The notes under the pieces are model-generated. The model was not told the DNA's origin. It ran no database searches and saw nothing but the letters and a program-made list of their open reading frames with translations. Shown in pieces: positions 1 through 12,437 of a stretch of DNA of 64,000 nucleotides. The number at the start of each line of letters is the position of its first letter. Position 1 is the stretch's first letter. The position numbers and the translations under genes were made by a program. The stretch is from Chrysoperla carnea (lineage: Eukaryota > Arthropoda > Insecta > Neuroptera > Chrysopidae): the NCBI RefSeq assembly GCF_905475395.1, contig NC_058338.1, positions 90,939,435-91,003,434 of the forward strand, read 5' to 3'.

Positions 1-883
1 TGTTTTTTACTCATTTTATTGAATATTAAATCATTATTTAATTTCACTTGTCCAATGACTTTTTAGAGAGCTATCAATTTTGTATTTAAAAAAAAAATAC
101 AAGTTGCCGCAAAAATATTTTTGGCAACAAAAAATTTTATATGTTTGCTAATATAGGAGTTCTAAGATACCGCTACCCTACAGGTCTGCATTTTTGTATT
201 AGGATATTATGGGAGAGGTATCTGATGAATTTTCAGAATACCTCAAACATTTACCCAAAAATGTCTTATAACTCTCCTACCATTTTTACTAAACCATTGT
301 TTACAAACATGTGAAATTTACAAAATTTAAAAAACCCCCGATAAATTTTTCGAGTTTGGAATTCTAAACTCGCACTTGAAACGTCTAAAAACAGTCTTCA
401 TTAAATTAATCTTTTGTTTAGAGCCTTCTCCAAACTGAACCGATTTTGAGTATCAACGTCTATTTTTTAGTTGTTCCGGATACGAAACTGAACCCTAAAC
501 TCACACTTGAAACATAGCTAAAAACACTTCCCGTTAAATTACCTTTCAAACGAAACAAAAAAATCCAAATCGTTTCATCCGTTTAGGAGCTACGATACCA
601 CAGACAGGCAGACATAGTGGTCAAACTTATAACACCCCTTTTTTGGTTCGGGGGTTAAAAATAAAACACGATTAACATTCCTGTCGATTTTTTTCAATTA
701 GTGCATCCTGTACAATCGATGTCAAGAATGATCAGCCGAATGTTAGTATTTAAATATCATTTAAAAAGTTTTCCACATGTAGTCAGCTTAAGTACACATC
801 CTGTATAATATGATATCTCAGCGGATGATTTTGATAATTTTAAATTATTCTAAAAGTAATTGATTCTATTTTTTTTACTTCAG
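1..883 (+). other. Intron of the FLVCR-like gene, no exon seen
   Basis: No coding exon is recognised here. The stretch ends in a T-rich tract and a CAG acceptor at 881-883 that opens the exon at 884. It holds a dispersed repeat of family A at about 303-665. The upstream exons of the transporter must lie outside the window. Confidence 0.6.
303..665 (+). repeat. Dispersed repeat family A, copy 1
   Basis: This copy opens near GTGAAATTTACAAAATT, contains a segment reading like 'CATCCGTTTAGGAGCTACGA' and a CAGACAGGCAGAC stretch, and ends with AACACCCCTTTTTTGGTTCG. Seven further copies occur in the window on both strands: about 1420-1705, 3768-3957, 11489-11815, 15989-16215, 22855-23060, 47555-47880 and 53935-54110. 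No coding capacity was seen. The class (SINE, retroelement 3' end or other) is not resolved. Confidence 0.75.
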
Positions 884-1187
884 GTTATTTATAACAACAT
901 TTATAAGTGTGGCATACGAATATGCTGTTGAATTAACATATCCCGAACCAGAAGCAAATACTGCTGGTTTAATGTCTGCATTTTCTACATTCACTGGTGT
1001 ATTGGGCATTGTTTTATTTGGTGATATTATTGAATATTATGGTGAATTTTTGTATCATGTCATGTTGTGTGCGTTTATGATGATTAGCGTGATTTTATCA
1101 TTTTTAGTTAGTAATAAATTAAAACGACAAGCTGTCATTATACTCGAAAAGAAACAATATCAATTATCAGCTGGTAGTGAAAAATGA
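884..1187 (+). CDS. FLVCR/SLC49-like MFS transporter, last exon (partial gene)
   Basis: This is the 3' terminal coding exon of a major facilitator superfamily transporter. It begins after the CAG at 881-883, with one base completing a split codon, and ends at the TGA at 1185-1187. The translation contains YEYAVELTYPEPEANTAGL, followed by two hydrophobic helices and a basic, cytosolic-looking end (SNKLKRQ). The motif [FY]E[FY]A.ELTYPE.E is, from knowledge of the family, a hallmark of FLVCR1/FLVCR2-type carriers (SLC49; haem and choline transport) just before the last two membrane helices. The substrate cannot be decided from this exon. The rest of the gene lies left of the window. A tail-to-tail neighbour, the Atg1 gene, ends at 2647 on the other strand. 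Confidence 0.75.
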
Positions 1188-1190
1188 TAA

Positions 1191-1216
1191 AATAAAAGAT
1201 TGAGTTCTCAAATAAA
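1191..1216 (+). terminator. Poly(A) signals of the FLVCR-like gene
   Basis: AATAAA occurs at 1191-1196 and again at 1211-1216, immediately after the stop codon. This implies a very short 3' UTR. Confidence 0.6.
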
Positions 1217-1419
1217 ACCATGTTTTTTATTTAATCTACCCATTCAGCCAAAAGCTGAGCATTCACATGCCTTCTAATGCTTAAAATTATATAAATCTTC
1301 AACAATAGACAATGATTTTGTAAAAATAAATTTTATATGGATGAAGCAAAAATAATTAGACATAAAAAATGATAAGTTAAACTAACTCCGTAAATATCTC
1401 AATTTGCAAAAAAATCCTT

Positions 1420-1705
1420 TTTAACCCCCGAACTAAAAAAAGGGGTGTTATAAGTTTGACCGCTATGTGTGTGTGTATCTGTCTGACACAGACAGACGTC
1501 TGTGGCATCGTAGAGCCTAAACGAATGAACCGATTTTGATTATTTTTAGTTTGGTTCGGAGTTTATGATCTTCAAAATCGGCTCAGCTTGGAAAAAGCTA
1601 TAAAGGAAAAGGTAATTTAATCGACAGTGTTCTTAGATATGTTTCAAGTGCGAGTTTAGAGTTCCGTATTTTAAAATTTATTTAAATTTTGTAAATTTCA
1701 TTTGT
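1420..1705 (-). repeat. Dispersed repeat family A, copy 2
   Basis: Reverse-oriented copy beginning TTAACCCCCGAACTAAAAAA, followed by GGGGTGTTATAAGTTTGACC and a GTGTGTGTGT run. It ends near a TTTGTAAATTTCA segment matching the start of copy 1. Confidence 0.75.
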
Positions 1706-1734
1706 AAGTAGATTTTTACCTCGAAGAAATTATC

Positions 1735-2390
1735 GTTTTAGATCGTGGGACACCACGGTTTTTTAAAATGATAAATAATACATACTTGAAACTTCGTAAG
1801 TGGCTTCCTTTTGACGAGTCTACCAAATTTTCCTCTACTATTTTTTTTGAAAAAGCTGTTTTTAAATGAGCATGATGACGTCATATTTGAGTTACTTTTC
1901 TGTAAAAACGCAGCAGGAAATTTGTCAAACACTAAGATCACTTGATAACATTAATAATGCCAACACTTTGGTGGCGCCATTGGTCGCCATATTGAATTTT
2001 CATTATTGCCATACATTCAGTGGCATTTGCACAGTTGGGATAAATCGATTGACGTAAGAATCACCAAAATCAGTCCACGCGTTTGGTCTCTAGTGCACCA
2101 CATGAATTTTAGTACCGTATCTCCAGTAGCACTCTCGAGGTTAAGACAAATCGATTGACGTCAGAATCATCAAAATCGGCCCACGCATTTGCACAACATG
2201 GCGTCTGGTGATCGCCATGTTGAATTTTCCTTGCTTCCATATCTTTAGTAGCACTTGCAAGATTAAGACAAATCGATTGAAGTCTGAATCATCAAAATCG
2301 GTCGATGCGTTTGGTATCTAGTGTGCCATATAGGAACATACATATATAGACTGATAAAATTATTACAACTTCTTTGCGTTGCTCCGTCGA
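1735..2390 (+). repeat. Repeat family D with three internal degenerate units
   Basis: The segment 1735-1960 closely matches 60690-60925 (shared GACACCACGGTTT/GACATCACGGTTT and GTGGCTTCCTTTTGACGAGTC). From about 2042 to 2340 there are three diverged units, each starting near AAATCGATTGA (about 2042, 2148 and 2270) and containing ATCA(A/C)CAAAATC(A/G)G-like text. Two short ORFs across this stretch are not protein-like. Confidence 0.65.
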
Positions 2391-2516
2391 GTAAAAAAAG
2401 CTGCCAACACAAAGATAAATAATTTTAAAGAAGAAAGGAATGATTAATAAACAGAAATAATAAACCATTTAGTATTAATTTGTAGCATTTTGTTTTTATA
2501 GACAATACGTTTTTGT

Positions 2517-2522
2517 TTTATT
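2517..2522 (-). terminator. Poly(A) signal of Atg1
   Basis: TTTATT on the plus strand reads AATAAA on the minus strand, about 125 bases past the Atg1 stop codon. Confidence 0.45.
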
Positions 2523-2646
2523 GCATTATATATTACATAACGATATTAATAAGAATATTATAATAATATTTGTTTTTAAATAATTATATAATTATCATCA
2601 ATTAATTCAATTAATTACATAATAAAAATAAAAGATTAGATGAATG

Positions 2647-5600
2647 CTATGTTTGATCATTAGCAATAATATTTAATTTAGCTTGTTCTTTTAACACATA
2701 AATACGTCGTTCAACTGCCTCTTTATACTTTTGTAACACGTTACGATCATTTTGATGTGTCACTTGACTCGATAAACTATGTAGAATGATTTGTGCTGTT
2801 TGATAACGATTAAAACATAATTCGGATGTTGTACCGAATAGTTCATCCATGGCGGCTTGTTGACACATTTTTATAGCATGATTGTATAAAAGTTTGTCAG
2901 CGGTGATGTTTGCTTGTTCAGCACGTTGTAATAAATTATTTCCATTCATTTTACGGCATTGTGATAATGTCGAGCGGAATTTTTTATTTAATGTGGTTAC
3001 CACTATAAAAAAAATTGTTCAATTTGTTTAGAAAATGGTGAACATAAAATAAATTTATTAGTATATTATCTAAAATATGAATAGAGCTTATAACTTTCTA
3101 ATAGACCTTTTCATTTTAAAAAGTGATTACTTTTGTTTCGGACGGTTTGTTAAAAAACTAACGTGATAAAATGAATACCAAATATCTTGTATCTTTGTCC
3201 AACTTATTATTGTCGGTCCGAAGTGAAATCGTAATTGAAATGAAAAGGTCTATGATAGCCAATTTTCCAGCATAATTTATCATACTTTTCCATAATGTTT
3301 TAGAAATTCATACAAATTATAGCCATAATAAACTTGACTTTTGTATTTTTCCTCCTAGAATTTTAGGCGATATTTTGAAAACAACAATATTATTTATACC
3401 CCGTTTTATAACATAGAAAATGGAGGGAAAAAATTGTTGCTTTGGATTTTCTAGAGTAAAAGATACCTAAACTTAGTTTATTTGACTAATAGACAAATAT
3501 TTTCTAAAAAATCGCTCTTCGTAAGGAGTTTTGGACGATATATCAGAATCTAGGCAATTAATCATCAAATGAATCCGATTTCCATAATTTTTATGATCAA
3601 AATTACCTTGTGTGCTGAGATTTATAGAAATCGGAGGTCATATTTTTTTCGATTTTTGGCAATTTTCTTTAGGCGTAAGAATATATCTCGAGAATCCTAT
3701 TTTTGAATGGATTTTAGAAACATCGTCTTCGTTTTGCGACTTTATTAAAGTGATTCTCCTTAGAAGCAAGTGAAATTTATAATATTTAAAAAATCTCCAA
3801 ACTGAACCGATTTTGAGGATCATTGCCTACTTTGAAACAAAAAAAAAAAATCAAAATAGGTTCATCCGTTTAGGCGCTACAATGCCCCAGACAGACACAC
3901 ATACACATAGCCCCTCAAAGTTATAACACCCTTTTTTGGTTCGAGGGTTAGAAATGTAAAAAATTGCGATTCCCGTAATTTTTGGGTCTAAATTACCTTA
4001 TGTGCTAAGTTTCATCGAAATAGGAAACAACATATTTTTTTTCGATTTTTGGGAATTTTAAAAATTACAGAGAAATTTTTGTTTTGGAATTTGATAAAAT
4101 CTGATTTATAGAGTAATTTTGACAAAAAAATACATAAATCGATTCATTTGACGATTGGTAGGAATCGGATTTTTATGATATCGCCCAAAATTCTATATAA
4201 AGCCCTAAATCAACATGGAAGAATACTGAAAGTAACAGCTATAACCTAGAGAAATACAAACTCTCAAGGTTACTACCATAATTGACAGATTATTTGGCCA
4301 CCTGGAATGTCAAGAAAGCGGTAAACGTTAACACAGCTTCCAGTGAAGTCAAACAAACTGAAAGATGGTACCAAGGGCTACAGGTCAATATTTTAGCTAT
4401 AAAAGACGCACACAAGTCGTAAGACAAACTTTTAAACTGAATCTTCATCAATCTACCAATGAAATGACTTGCTAAAACGGAAAACCTGTATTCTAATTTT
4501 AAACAGACATTGAATCTAAATCTTTGTATCAGCTAAACATTTTATCCCGAAAACTGACCCTTAAAAAAGCCCTTGTTTTAAATTGTTTTTTTATACATAC
4601 AGTGGAAGGAATTTCAAGGTTTGATTCACGAATACATATAATAAAGAATTGAACTTACCAAATTTTGCAGTTGCAGATGAACTAAGTTTACCTGACTTGA
4701 GACTTTCATTAGCAAGTGACAATCCTTGTCCAAGATATTGCATAGCTCGTACTAACAATACCATTTGTTCAAATCTTCGAACAGTATTTGTGTCAACACC
4801 AATTAATTCAGTCACTGAGGCTGTGTTATCTGTATCACTTTCCACAGCTCCAAATGGCGATGTTCGTAAATCAGCTAATGTTAAAACACATTCAGACAGC
4901 GCAAGTGTAAAATTTAACTTGGCTAATATTTCATTATGTTCCCTCTGAAAATTTGAACAGTATTTTAATAACTTTCAGACTGAAGAAACTCCTTTTGTGT
5001 ACTTACATCCAGGATAGTTTCTTCAGGTAGCTCTGGTGGTTGAAAGAAGTATTGTGGTTCAAGATTAGGAAATTCAGACATATCATACACATTATGGAAA
5101 CTTCCAGCTTCTGATATATCTGGAAGTGTCATGGCGCGAGTTGCAAATGGTATCATCGGAGAATGTCGTATATTATTGTTATCCAATAAAGTGTTATTAG
5201 TTGGACTGTTCATATGTTGGGCAAGTGCGGCTAAAGGTCCTGTTAAAATTGGCGATGTAGTACAACTACCCGATCGTCGTAACGGTGAACCAGTTGGAGT
5301 ATGTCGTGGTACTGTTACCGGGGACACTTGCCATAAATTTGGTGGCGGTGGTGTTTCAGATAAACTTCCAGAGGCCGATCGACGGCGTCCACCAGGTGGG
5401 GTGCCCAATGTAAACAGTACAGATGGCGGGGATAGTGAACTTATGTCTGGATGAGTATGTTGACGATCTAATCGTTTCATGTTGATTGGTTGCGATCGTG
5501 GAATTGAATTACTTACATTGGTTTGAGTCTAAAATATGAATAGATTTTATTTAAATTAAGTTTTAGAGATGGGCGACCAAAAAAAAATCAAAAGCTAATT

Positions 5601-8600
5601 TTAGTTCTATTAACAATCGAAATAAAGGGACTAATACAGATTATTTGAAACAGCATCGATTTTAATGAAACTTTTTGTAACGTGTTTATAGGACTCTAAG
5701 GAACATTCAGCCAACTTAACTTAATCAGATGGGGCATAGGGCCCCAGCGGTGGGCAAATGTGGCCCAAATTTTTTTTGAGATGCTCATTTGGGCTTGAAA
5801 TTGTCATATAGTAGGTATTTTTGGTCGCTGAATACGAATCCGATGTCAGATTACACGAATTATGTCACGTATTCCGAAAATCAAACCATTTTGGGCAAAG
5901 AATTTCACTTTTTTGGTACAAAAACGACAAACTTAGTATTTTTCATCCAATTTTGTCATTCAGCTATTTATGAATCTGATGTCTGCAGTTTTTGTGTCAA
6001 AAAAATGAAATTCTTGACCATAAATGGCACGATTTTTAGAAGATATGGCAGAATCCGTGTAATCGAAACACGAATTCGTAATCAGCGGCCAAAAATTCCT
6101 AATATAGCAAAGTTTGGACGGTAATTCCTAGTTTGCCGTTTTTATGCCAAAAAAGTTAAATTCTTGGCAAAAAAGGCACGTTTTCCGGAATACGTGACAA
6201 AATCCGTCAATTTGACATCTGATTCGTAGTCAGCGACCAAAAATACCTCCTAGAAAACAGTCGGACGATAAATACTTAGTTTTCCATTTTTGTGCCAAAA
6301 ATTGAAATTTCGGGTCAAAAATGGTCTGATTTTTGGAGTACATATTATTTTTACCTGCAGGCCATCACGTTTAGAATGTTAAGAGAAACCCCGGATAACA
6401 AGCTTCGGGTGGCAGGTTTTTCTCAAAGAGAACACAGAGAATCTCTTGGCCTAAGTGCTAGGGGTCCATTTCCGGTACCCCTCCTATGTATTATTATTAT
6501 TATTAACACTCCTAAAAAGCATTTGCTTGATTTATTGTGAATCATTTCACCTCAAAAGTACCGAGAACTTACTAATCATACAGAAGAAAAAATCTCACCA
6601 AATGGAAAAAAATGAAGTTCACAGATTATACAAAATAAACTTACTATATTCGTATCGATGGATGAAACTTCAGGCGCAGATTTTAAAGGCATTTGATCCG
6701 ATGAATATTCTTTACTTCGCATACGCGCATATGCTGCACGCATTGTAGGAACTGGTATTGGTTCAGACATGGGTAATGTACCAGGACGGGTAGCAGGCAC
6801 TGATACATTATTCGTAATTGGAATTGATTGTTGTGTTGCAACCGTGTTTGTGGATACACCAGTTGTTCGTTTTGTGGGACTTGGACATTGCATCGGTCTA
6901 TATCGAAATCTGTAAATAATATTCCAAATTTTTAAAAAATTGCAGGAGATGAGATAAATATGTAATTACTTACGTTTTATCATAGCTCATAGCACTCGAA
7001 GCAGAATGATCGGATGGTAAATTTGCAGGAACTAAAACAAAATCATCTGTCATTTCTGGGCTGGATCCACTACCGGTTTCTTTAATTGAATTAGGTGAGT
7101 CTGTATGAATTAATTATTGATTTATTAGTAATTAAAAATTTTAAGAGTATGCGGTTAATGGAAGAAATTTTTTTTTTTTTAACTATACACATACTGTCTA
7201 CTAAAAGAAAGTGGGAAAATTTAAAATTGAGAGATTTTCAATCGATACAGACTGTGTAAGGTAGTACCCTCTCCTACTTTCGATTGTAATACTAATGCTA
7301 TCTGATAGATTTTAAGTAATAATTTTGTGTAACCAATTGATTGGTTCCTACTCCGGTATTCTAGCGGGGGTAACGATCTTTTTTAGCGGGTTTATTTGAA
7401 AAAAAGGTCAGTTTTTAGGAAAAATAAGTTTTTTGCAAAGACTCGACCCTGTATCTTTATCCGTTCTCTATAGTCAAAAAATGATTTTTTTTTATTAACT
7501 TACCTGGCAGTAATTCCAGAATTAAAAATTTAATTAACTAAAAATGTAATTTTAATTAATTTTTTGAAAAATACCCAAAATGTTAATTCTGCAATTACTG
7601 CCCGGCAAGTTAATACCTACGGGGATTCATTTTGATCGCTAACCACCTCAAATGTCAGCGGCGGTCCATCAATTTTCAAAAACAAACAGGTAAGGCCCGT
7701 ATCTATTATTAATACAAATTCAAAAAAATATCATTGATAATTAAAAAAAAAAAAAAAAACTACTACCTTTTCATATTATTTTTCAGCTTGGTATCTCTTT
7801 TTATTTTTGAGTTATCGTGAGGACATATGAACAGACAGACGAACGGACAACCCGAAATGGGCTTATTTGGTGATTTTATGAATACAATATACCAAAATTT
7901 TTTTCGTAACATCAATATTTTTAAGCGTTACAAACTTGGGACTAAACTTAGTATACCTTGATATATATTTCATATTTCAGGGTATAAAAATGAAATAATG
8001 AAGTTTTTCTCTGTTAAAGCAGTCTCTGTTTTGAAAACATGCAATAGTACACCCAAAAAATGCAGAAGAAAAATATTAAGAAATACATAGAAATTTGTGA
8101 TGAAATCGAATAAATGATAAATCCCAAAAAGCACAACGAAATCAATATACCTGGATGTGATGGCGAAGATTTTCCTCCGCATGGTATTGGTGTAGCAGAT
8201 ATTCGTAGTGATAAATGATTTCCATCACCGGCTGGAGGACTTAGTTGTAAATTTGATATAGTGGTTGATAATTCTGAAATAAACATTTTACATTAAAAAT
8301 ATTTCTTCCAGAAAAAAAATTTTAAAAATACAAACCTGATAATGGAATATTTTGATGTTTTGTGGGCTCTGGTCTTTGTAAAAATGGGTGATTAAAAAAT
8401 GTATGAAAATGTATTCGATCACGTGCATTTCGTTTTAATAATCCACGTAATAAGTCTTCTAGTTCTGGACTTGTTTCAACTGGAATTCTAAAAATTAGCG
8501 AAACACAAAAATTAGAGAAAAAAAATTCAAAAAAAATATAATGAAAATTTGAAAAATTTACTTTGGTGTTAAAACAGCATTTTTCTCGTAAAATTGTTTT

Positions 8601-11600
8601 AAAGCTTGTGGTGTATTCGCTTGAAATGGTGCTTTTCCTGTTAAACATTGAAATACAATTGTACCTAAACTCCATAGATCGGCTTTGGCATCGTATTGAA
8701 TCGACATGATTACTTCAGGTGCCTACAAACAAAACGTAAATTAGTTTATTTGGCTTTGTGCCAAATTATAGGTCGAGTGTGAGCCTGGCTTGTAAAGAAA
8801 GGATTCGGAACGATAATTTAATCGATTTCAATGTTTTATAATAATCATTTTGGGAGGTGTTTTGAAAGAAATACTTAACACTAAAACTTTACATTTCCGA
8901 TCTACTCTTTGAAATGGACATAGTCGTTAATGTGGATACAGGTTTATAAAGTTATGGCATTTACTTTTTATCACGCCATAAAAAGTTGAATTGTTAGACA
9001 AATAAAGTTTAATTATTCTTGTTCTATTTTATCAAGTGCTGTAGTAAGGGATCATTAATTAGTTACACAAGAGTCAAAAAAAAGGGGGGAGGGGAATTAA
9101 CAAATCTCTACATGTTTTTATCTTGAGGGGGTGGGGTTAAACCTATTCTTATGTAATATTTGGTAAGTTCAAATTTAATATTAGAAATTTAGTTCCATTT
9201 TGGTTGTCGGAGGGTTTTCTCCATTCTATAATGTACACTTCGATTTACATCTTATTTTACTAAATATTTATTCTTTATTAAAATTTTAAAAATAAGTGAG
9301 TTTAAAAATAATAAACTGTTAGTTTTAGTGTAACTGATCCTTTTCTAACAGCATTTTAATTATTCTGAAAAACGAGATAGAATCTTACATAAGAAGAGAG
9401 GGAGGGCTCCGAGAAATCGAATGTATCCTTACATGGGGGTATGGCGCGCAAATAGCCAAAATCATCTTTACGTAATTAATAAATGGCCCCTAAGGCTCCA
9501 GGTCATTGGTCATAAACAAAATTAAAAAGCTACGGAACCCTTCAACTGGCACTTGTCCTAGTTAGTTTTAAGACTATAAAATAAATACAAACCATATACA
9601 TAGGTGATCCACACAAGGTCGCTGCCATAACACCATCTTGTAAGAAACGTGCAAATCCAAAATCCGCTAAAAATGGCAAATTTAAATAAGCAAAAAATTT
9701 ATTATTAAAATTCAAGCGGTAGAACTTACCGATTTTAAGTCTGATTTCCGATGGTTGAGGACATACTTTTGTACCATTATGCGATAATAGAATGTTTTGC
9801 GGTTTTAAGTCTCTGTGCACAATACCCTTAACATACAAAGCTTTCATTGCTCCGGCTAAAACCAAATAATTTTTCTATTAATAATTTCTTAAAATAGAAA
9901 ATGAGTTAACATTCTTCACATTAAGCGGGAATCGAACCCACAACTTCTGTGATTTTGGGACAGTGCCTTTGCTCATAAGTCGTTACTATGTGTATTTCTT
10001 AGACAACTATCTGAATTAGCCGTTCAGTTAACGGAATAGCCCGCAAAATCGTTATTTCTATAAAAATAATACAAATTTCGATTCTTACCCAACTGAACTA
10101 GAAACAAACGAATTGTGTCTTCACTTAACGTTCCTTTAACTGAAAATATAAACAAAAATTAACAAACCATCTTTCGAGGTACCATAAATGTATTGAGAAA
10201 AGAAAGATTTAGATTTAAAAGTTATTGAAATATTAAAATCTAACATAAAATGTATTTTCAAAAGCAAGCTCGAAAAATCTTTCCTATTCTCAATTTATTC
10301 AAGAAAAAGCTTTGAAATAATAGTAATAATTACCGTTTAAATAATCTGCTAAATCTCCGCCATTGCAATACTGAAATGAAAACAGAGAAATAATTAAAAT
10401 TTATCAATGGAGAGTGAGAATTTGAGCATAATGTGTGTGCTCTATGGTTAAGTCTATAAGGTGGGATGGTTGAAATTCGAAGGTTATGTGTTCAATTCTC
10501 GGCATCTCATTAGTTTATTAAAATTATAATTAACGTATCAGTAATATCAAAAAATTAAAAAATATATAATTAAGATAGCTTTAATAGTATCCGCCATGTT
10601 ATTACGTCACATGGCTGTGTACACTAAAAAGTTTAAATTGTAAACAATTATCATATAAAATATCAGCGCATTTGTTTACACAGCTAACTGACATCATTAT
10701 CACAGAGCAATATGGCGTCCACTGCGTCGAGCGTTTTCGTCCAAATTAAGCGCGAAAATTAAAATTATAAAATTTTAAATCTTTTTATGGCACTTATCGA
10801 TTGAATTAAAAATATTGTTGTTTATTTTAATGATTTATTTAGCATTTAATTTATAGCTATAGAATTTAATTGATACATTTTTCAAAAATTTAATATGGGT
10901 TTAATTGCCTATTGAATGCCTCTGTCTAGATATGATGGAGGAAGTAATATGCTTATGAATTTTTTCTGCAGAAATTTCATTTGTAGTAGTTGGTACCAAA
11001 AACCGGTTTCATTCGGCAATCCACCTTCTACAATCAAGATTGACAATCTAACTTCAATTACGAAAAAATTGAAAAGATCAAGAGTGTAAATGGCCTATAT
11101 CAAATCAAAGGCACAGACGTGTCTAATAAACGTAGATAAAATCCCTGTGTTATGATTTCATAATATTATCTATTTCCGGATTGTGATTCAATATTACCAG
11201 GAATTGAAAATTGAAAATATAAATTTTTACGAGCCATCTATCTAATCAATGAACATAGTTTTTATTTACATTTTAATTTTCTTAAAAACAGGCAGGGAAT
11301 TTATACTTATTTGTCAATTTCAAGGAACATAATTTGCGAGTTACAGGGTGTTCTAACGTTATTACTAGTATATTCTCTGCTGTTAAAGTTGTCAATGAAT
11401 TCTTTCATTTATTATAAAACTTATGAGTACAAATAACATACAAAAAAAGCAGCTTTACATAGCGTTTTATGATTTTAGTTGCTTTTTAACCCTCGAACCA
11501 AAAAAGGGGTGTTATAAGTTTGACAGCTATGTGTGTGTATTTGCCTGTTTGTCTGTGGCATCGTAGCGCCTAAACGGATGAACCGATTTTGATATTTTTT

Positions 11601-12379
11601 GTTTCGTTTGAAAGGTAATTTAATGGAGTGTTCTTAGTTTTACTTTCAAACGCGAGTTTAGGGTTCCATATCCAGAACAACTAAAAAATAGACAATGATC
11701 TTCAAAATCGTTTCAGTTTGGAAAAGGCTCCAAAGAAAAAGATAATTTAATGGATAATGTTCTTAGATATGTTTCAAGTGAGAGTTTAGGGTTCCGTAAC
11801 CGAAAACTTTATTGACTTGTTTGCGTTTTGGCCCATATGATGCGTTCTATTTATTAAAATTTGATGATTTTGGTGACGTTGGACTTGTCTGTGTTTTATC
11901 GTCAAGCCGGTTTATGTCAAAGTACCTACCTACGATTGATAGAAAAAAAATTATTCGTTTGTTGCAAACAGTTTTTATACCATGTATACATGTAATATAA
12001 ATCAAGGTATACTAAGTTTAGTCCCAAGTTTGTAACGCTTAAAAATATTGATGCTGCGAACAAAATTTTGGTACAGGTGTTCATATAATCACCTAATTAG
12101 TCCATTTTCGGTTGTCCGCCCGTCTGTCTGTCAACACGATAACTCAGAAAAGAAAAGAGATATCAAGCTGAAATTTTTATAACGTGCTCAAGACATAAAA
12201 AGTGAAGTCGAGTTCGTAAATGAGCAACATGGGTCAATTGTATCTTGGTTACGTAGGACCGTAGGTAAAACGTTTGAGATAGAATAAAAGTTTAAATGTA
12301 AAAAATATTTCTTATAAAAAATAAACAACTTTTGTCTGAAACATTTTTTTGTAAAAGCCGTTACAAAAAGCAAAAAAAT

Positions 12380-12437
<58 letters not shown>

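Larger units (their letters stand above)
1188..2646. other. Intergenic spacer between two convergent genes
   Basis: No gene is seen. The spacer holds repeat A on the minus strand (about 1420-1705) and repeat D with three loosely tandem units (about 1735-2390), then AT-rich sequence with the presumed poly(A) signal of Atg1. Confidence 0.7.

Noticed and set aside
909-1187. An independent 92-codon gene starting at GTG 909
   Set aside because: The frame is open upstream to the CAG acceptor at 883 and the sequence is the C-terminal part of an FLVCR-like transporter, so it is an exon and not a separate gene.
4649-4948. 99-codon plus-strand ORF
   Set aside because: Antisense shadow of Atg1 exon 4659-4944.
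5131-5454. 107-codon plus-strand ORF
   Set aside because: It lies opposite the large Atg1 exon 5007-5528 and is an antisense shadow of it.
9905-9985. tRNA gene on the minus strand (GTGGGTTCGATTCCCGC arm)
   Set aside because: A T-arm-like stem and loop is visible, but no acceptor stem or convincing D arm pairs. At best a tRNA-derived relic inside an Atg1 intron.
10430-10515. tRNA gene (TGGTTAAGTCTATAAGG and GTTCAATTCTCGGC boxes)
   Set aside because: The A-box- and B-box-like stretches have reasonable spacing, but I cannot close an acceptor stem. Possibly a SINE head. tRNAscan-SE would settle it.
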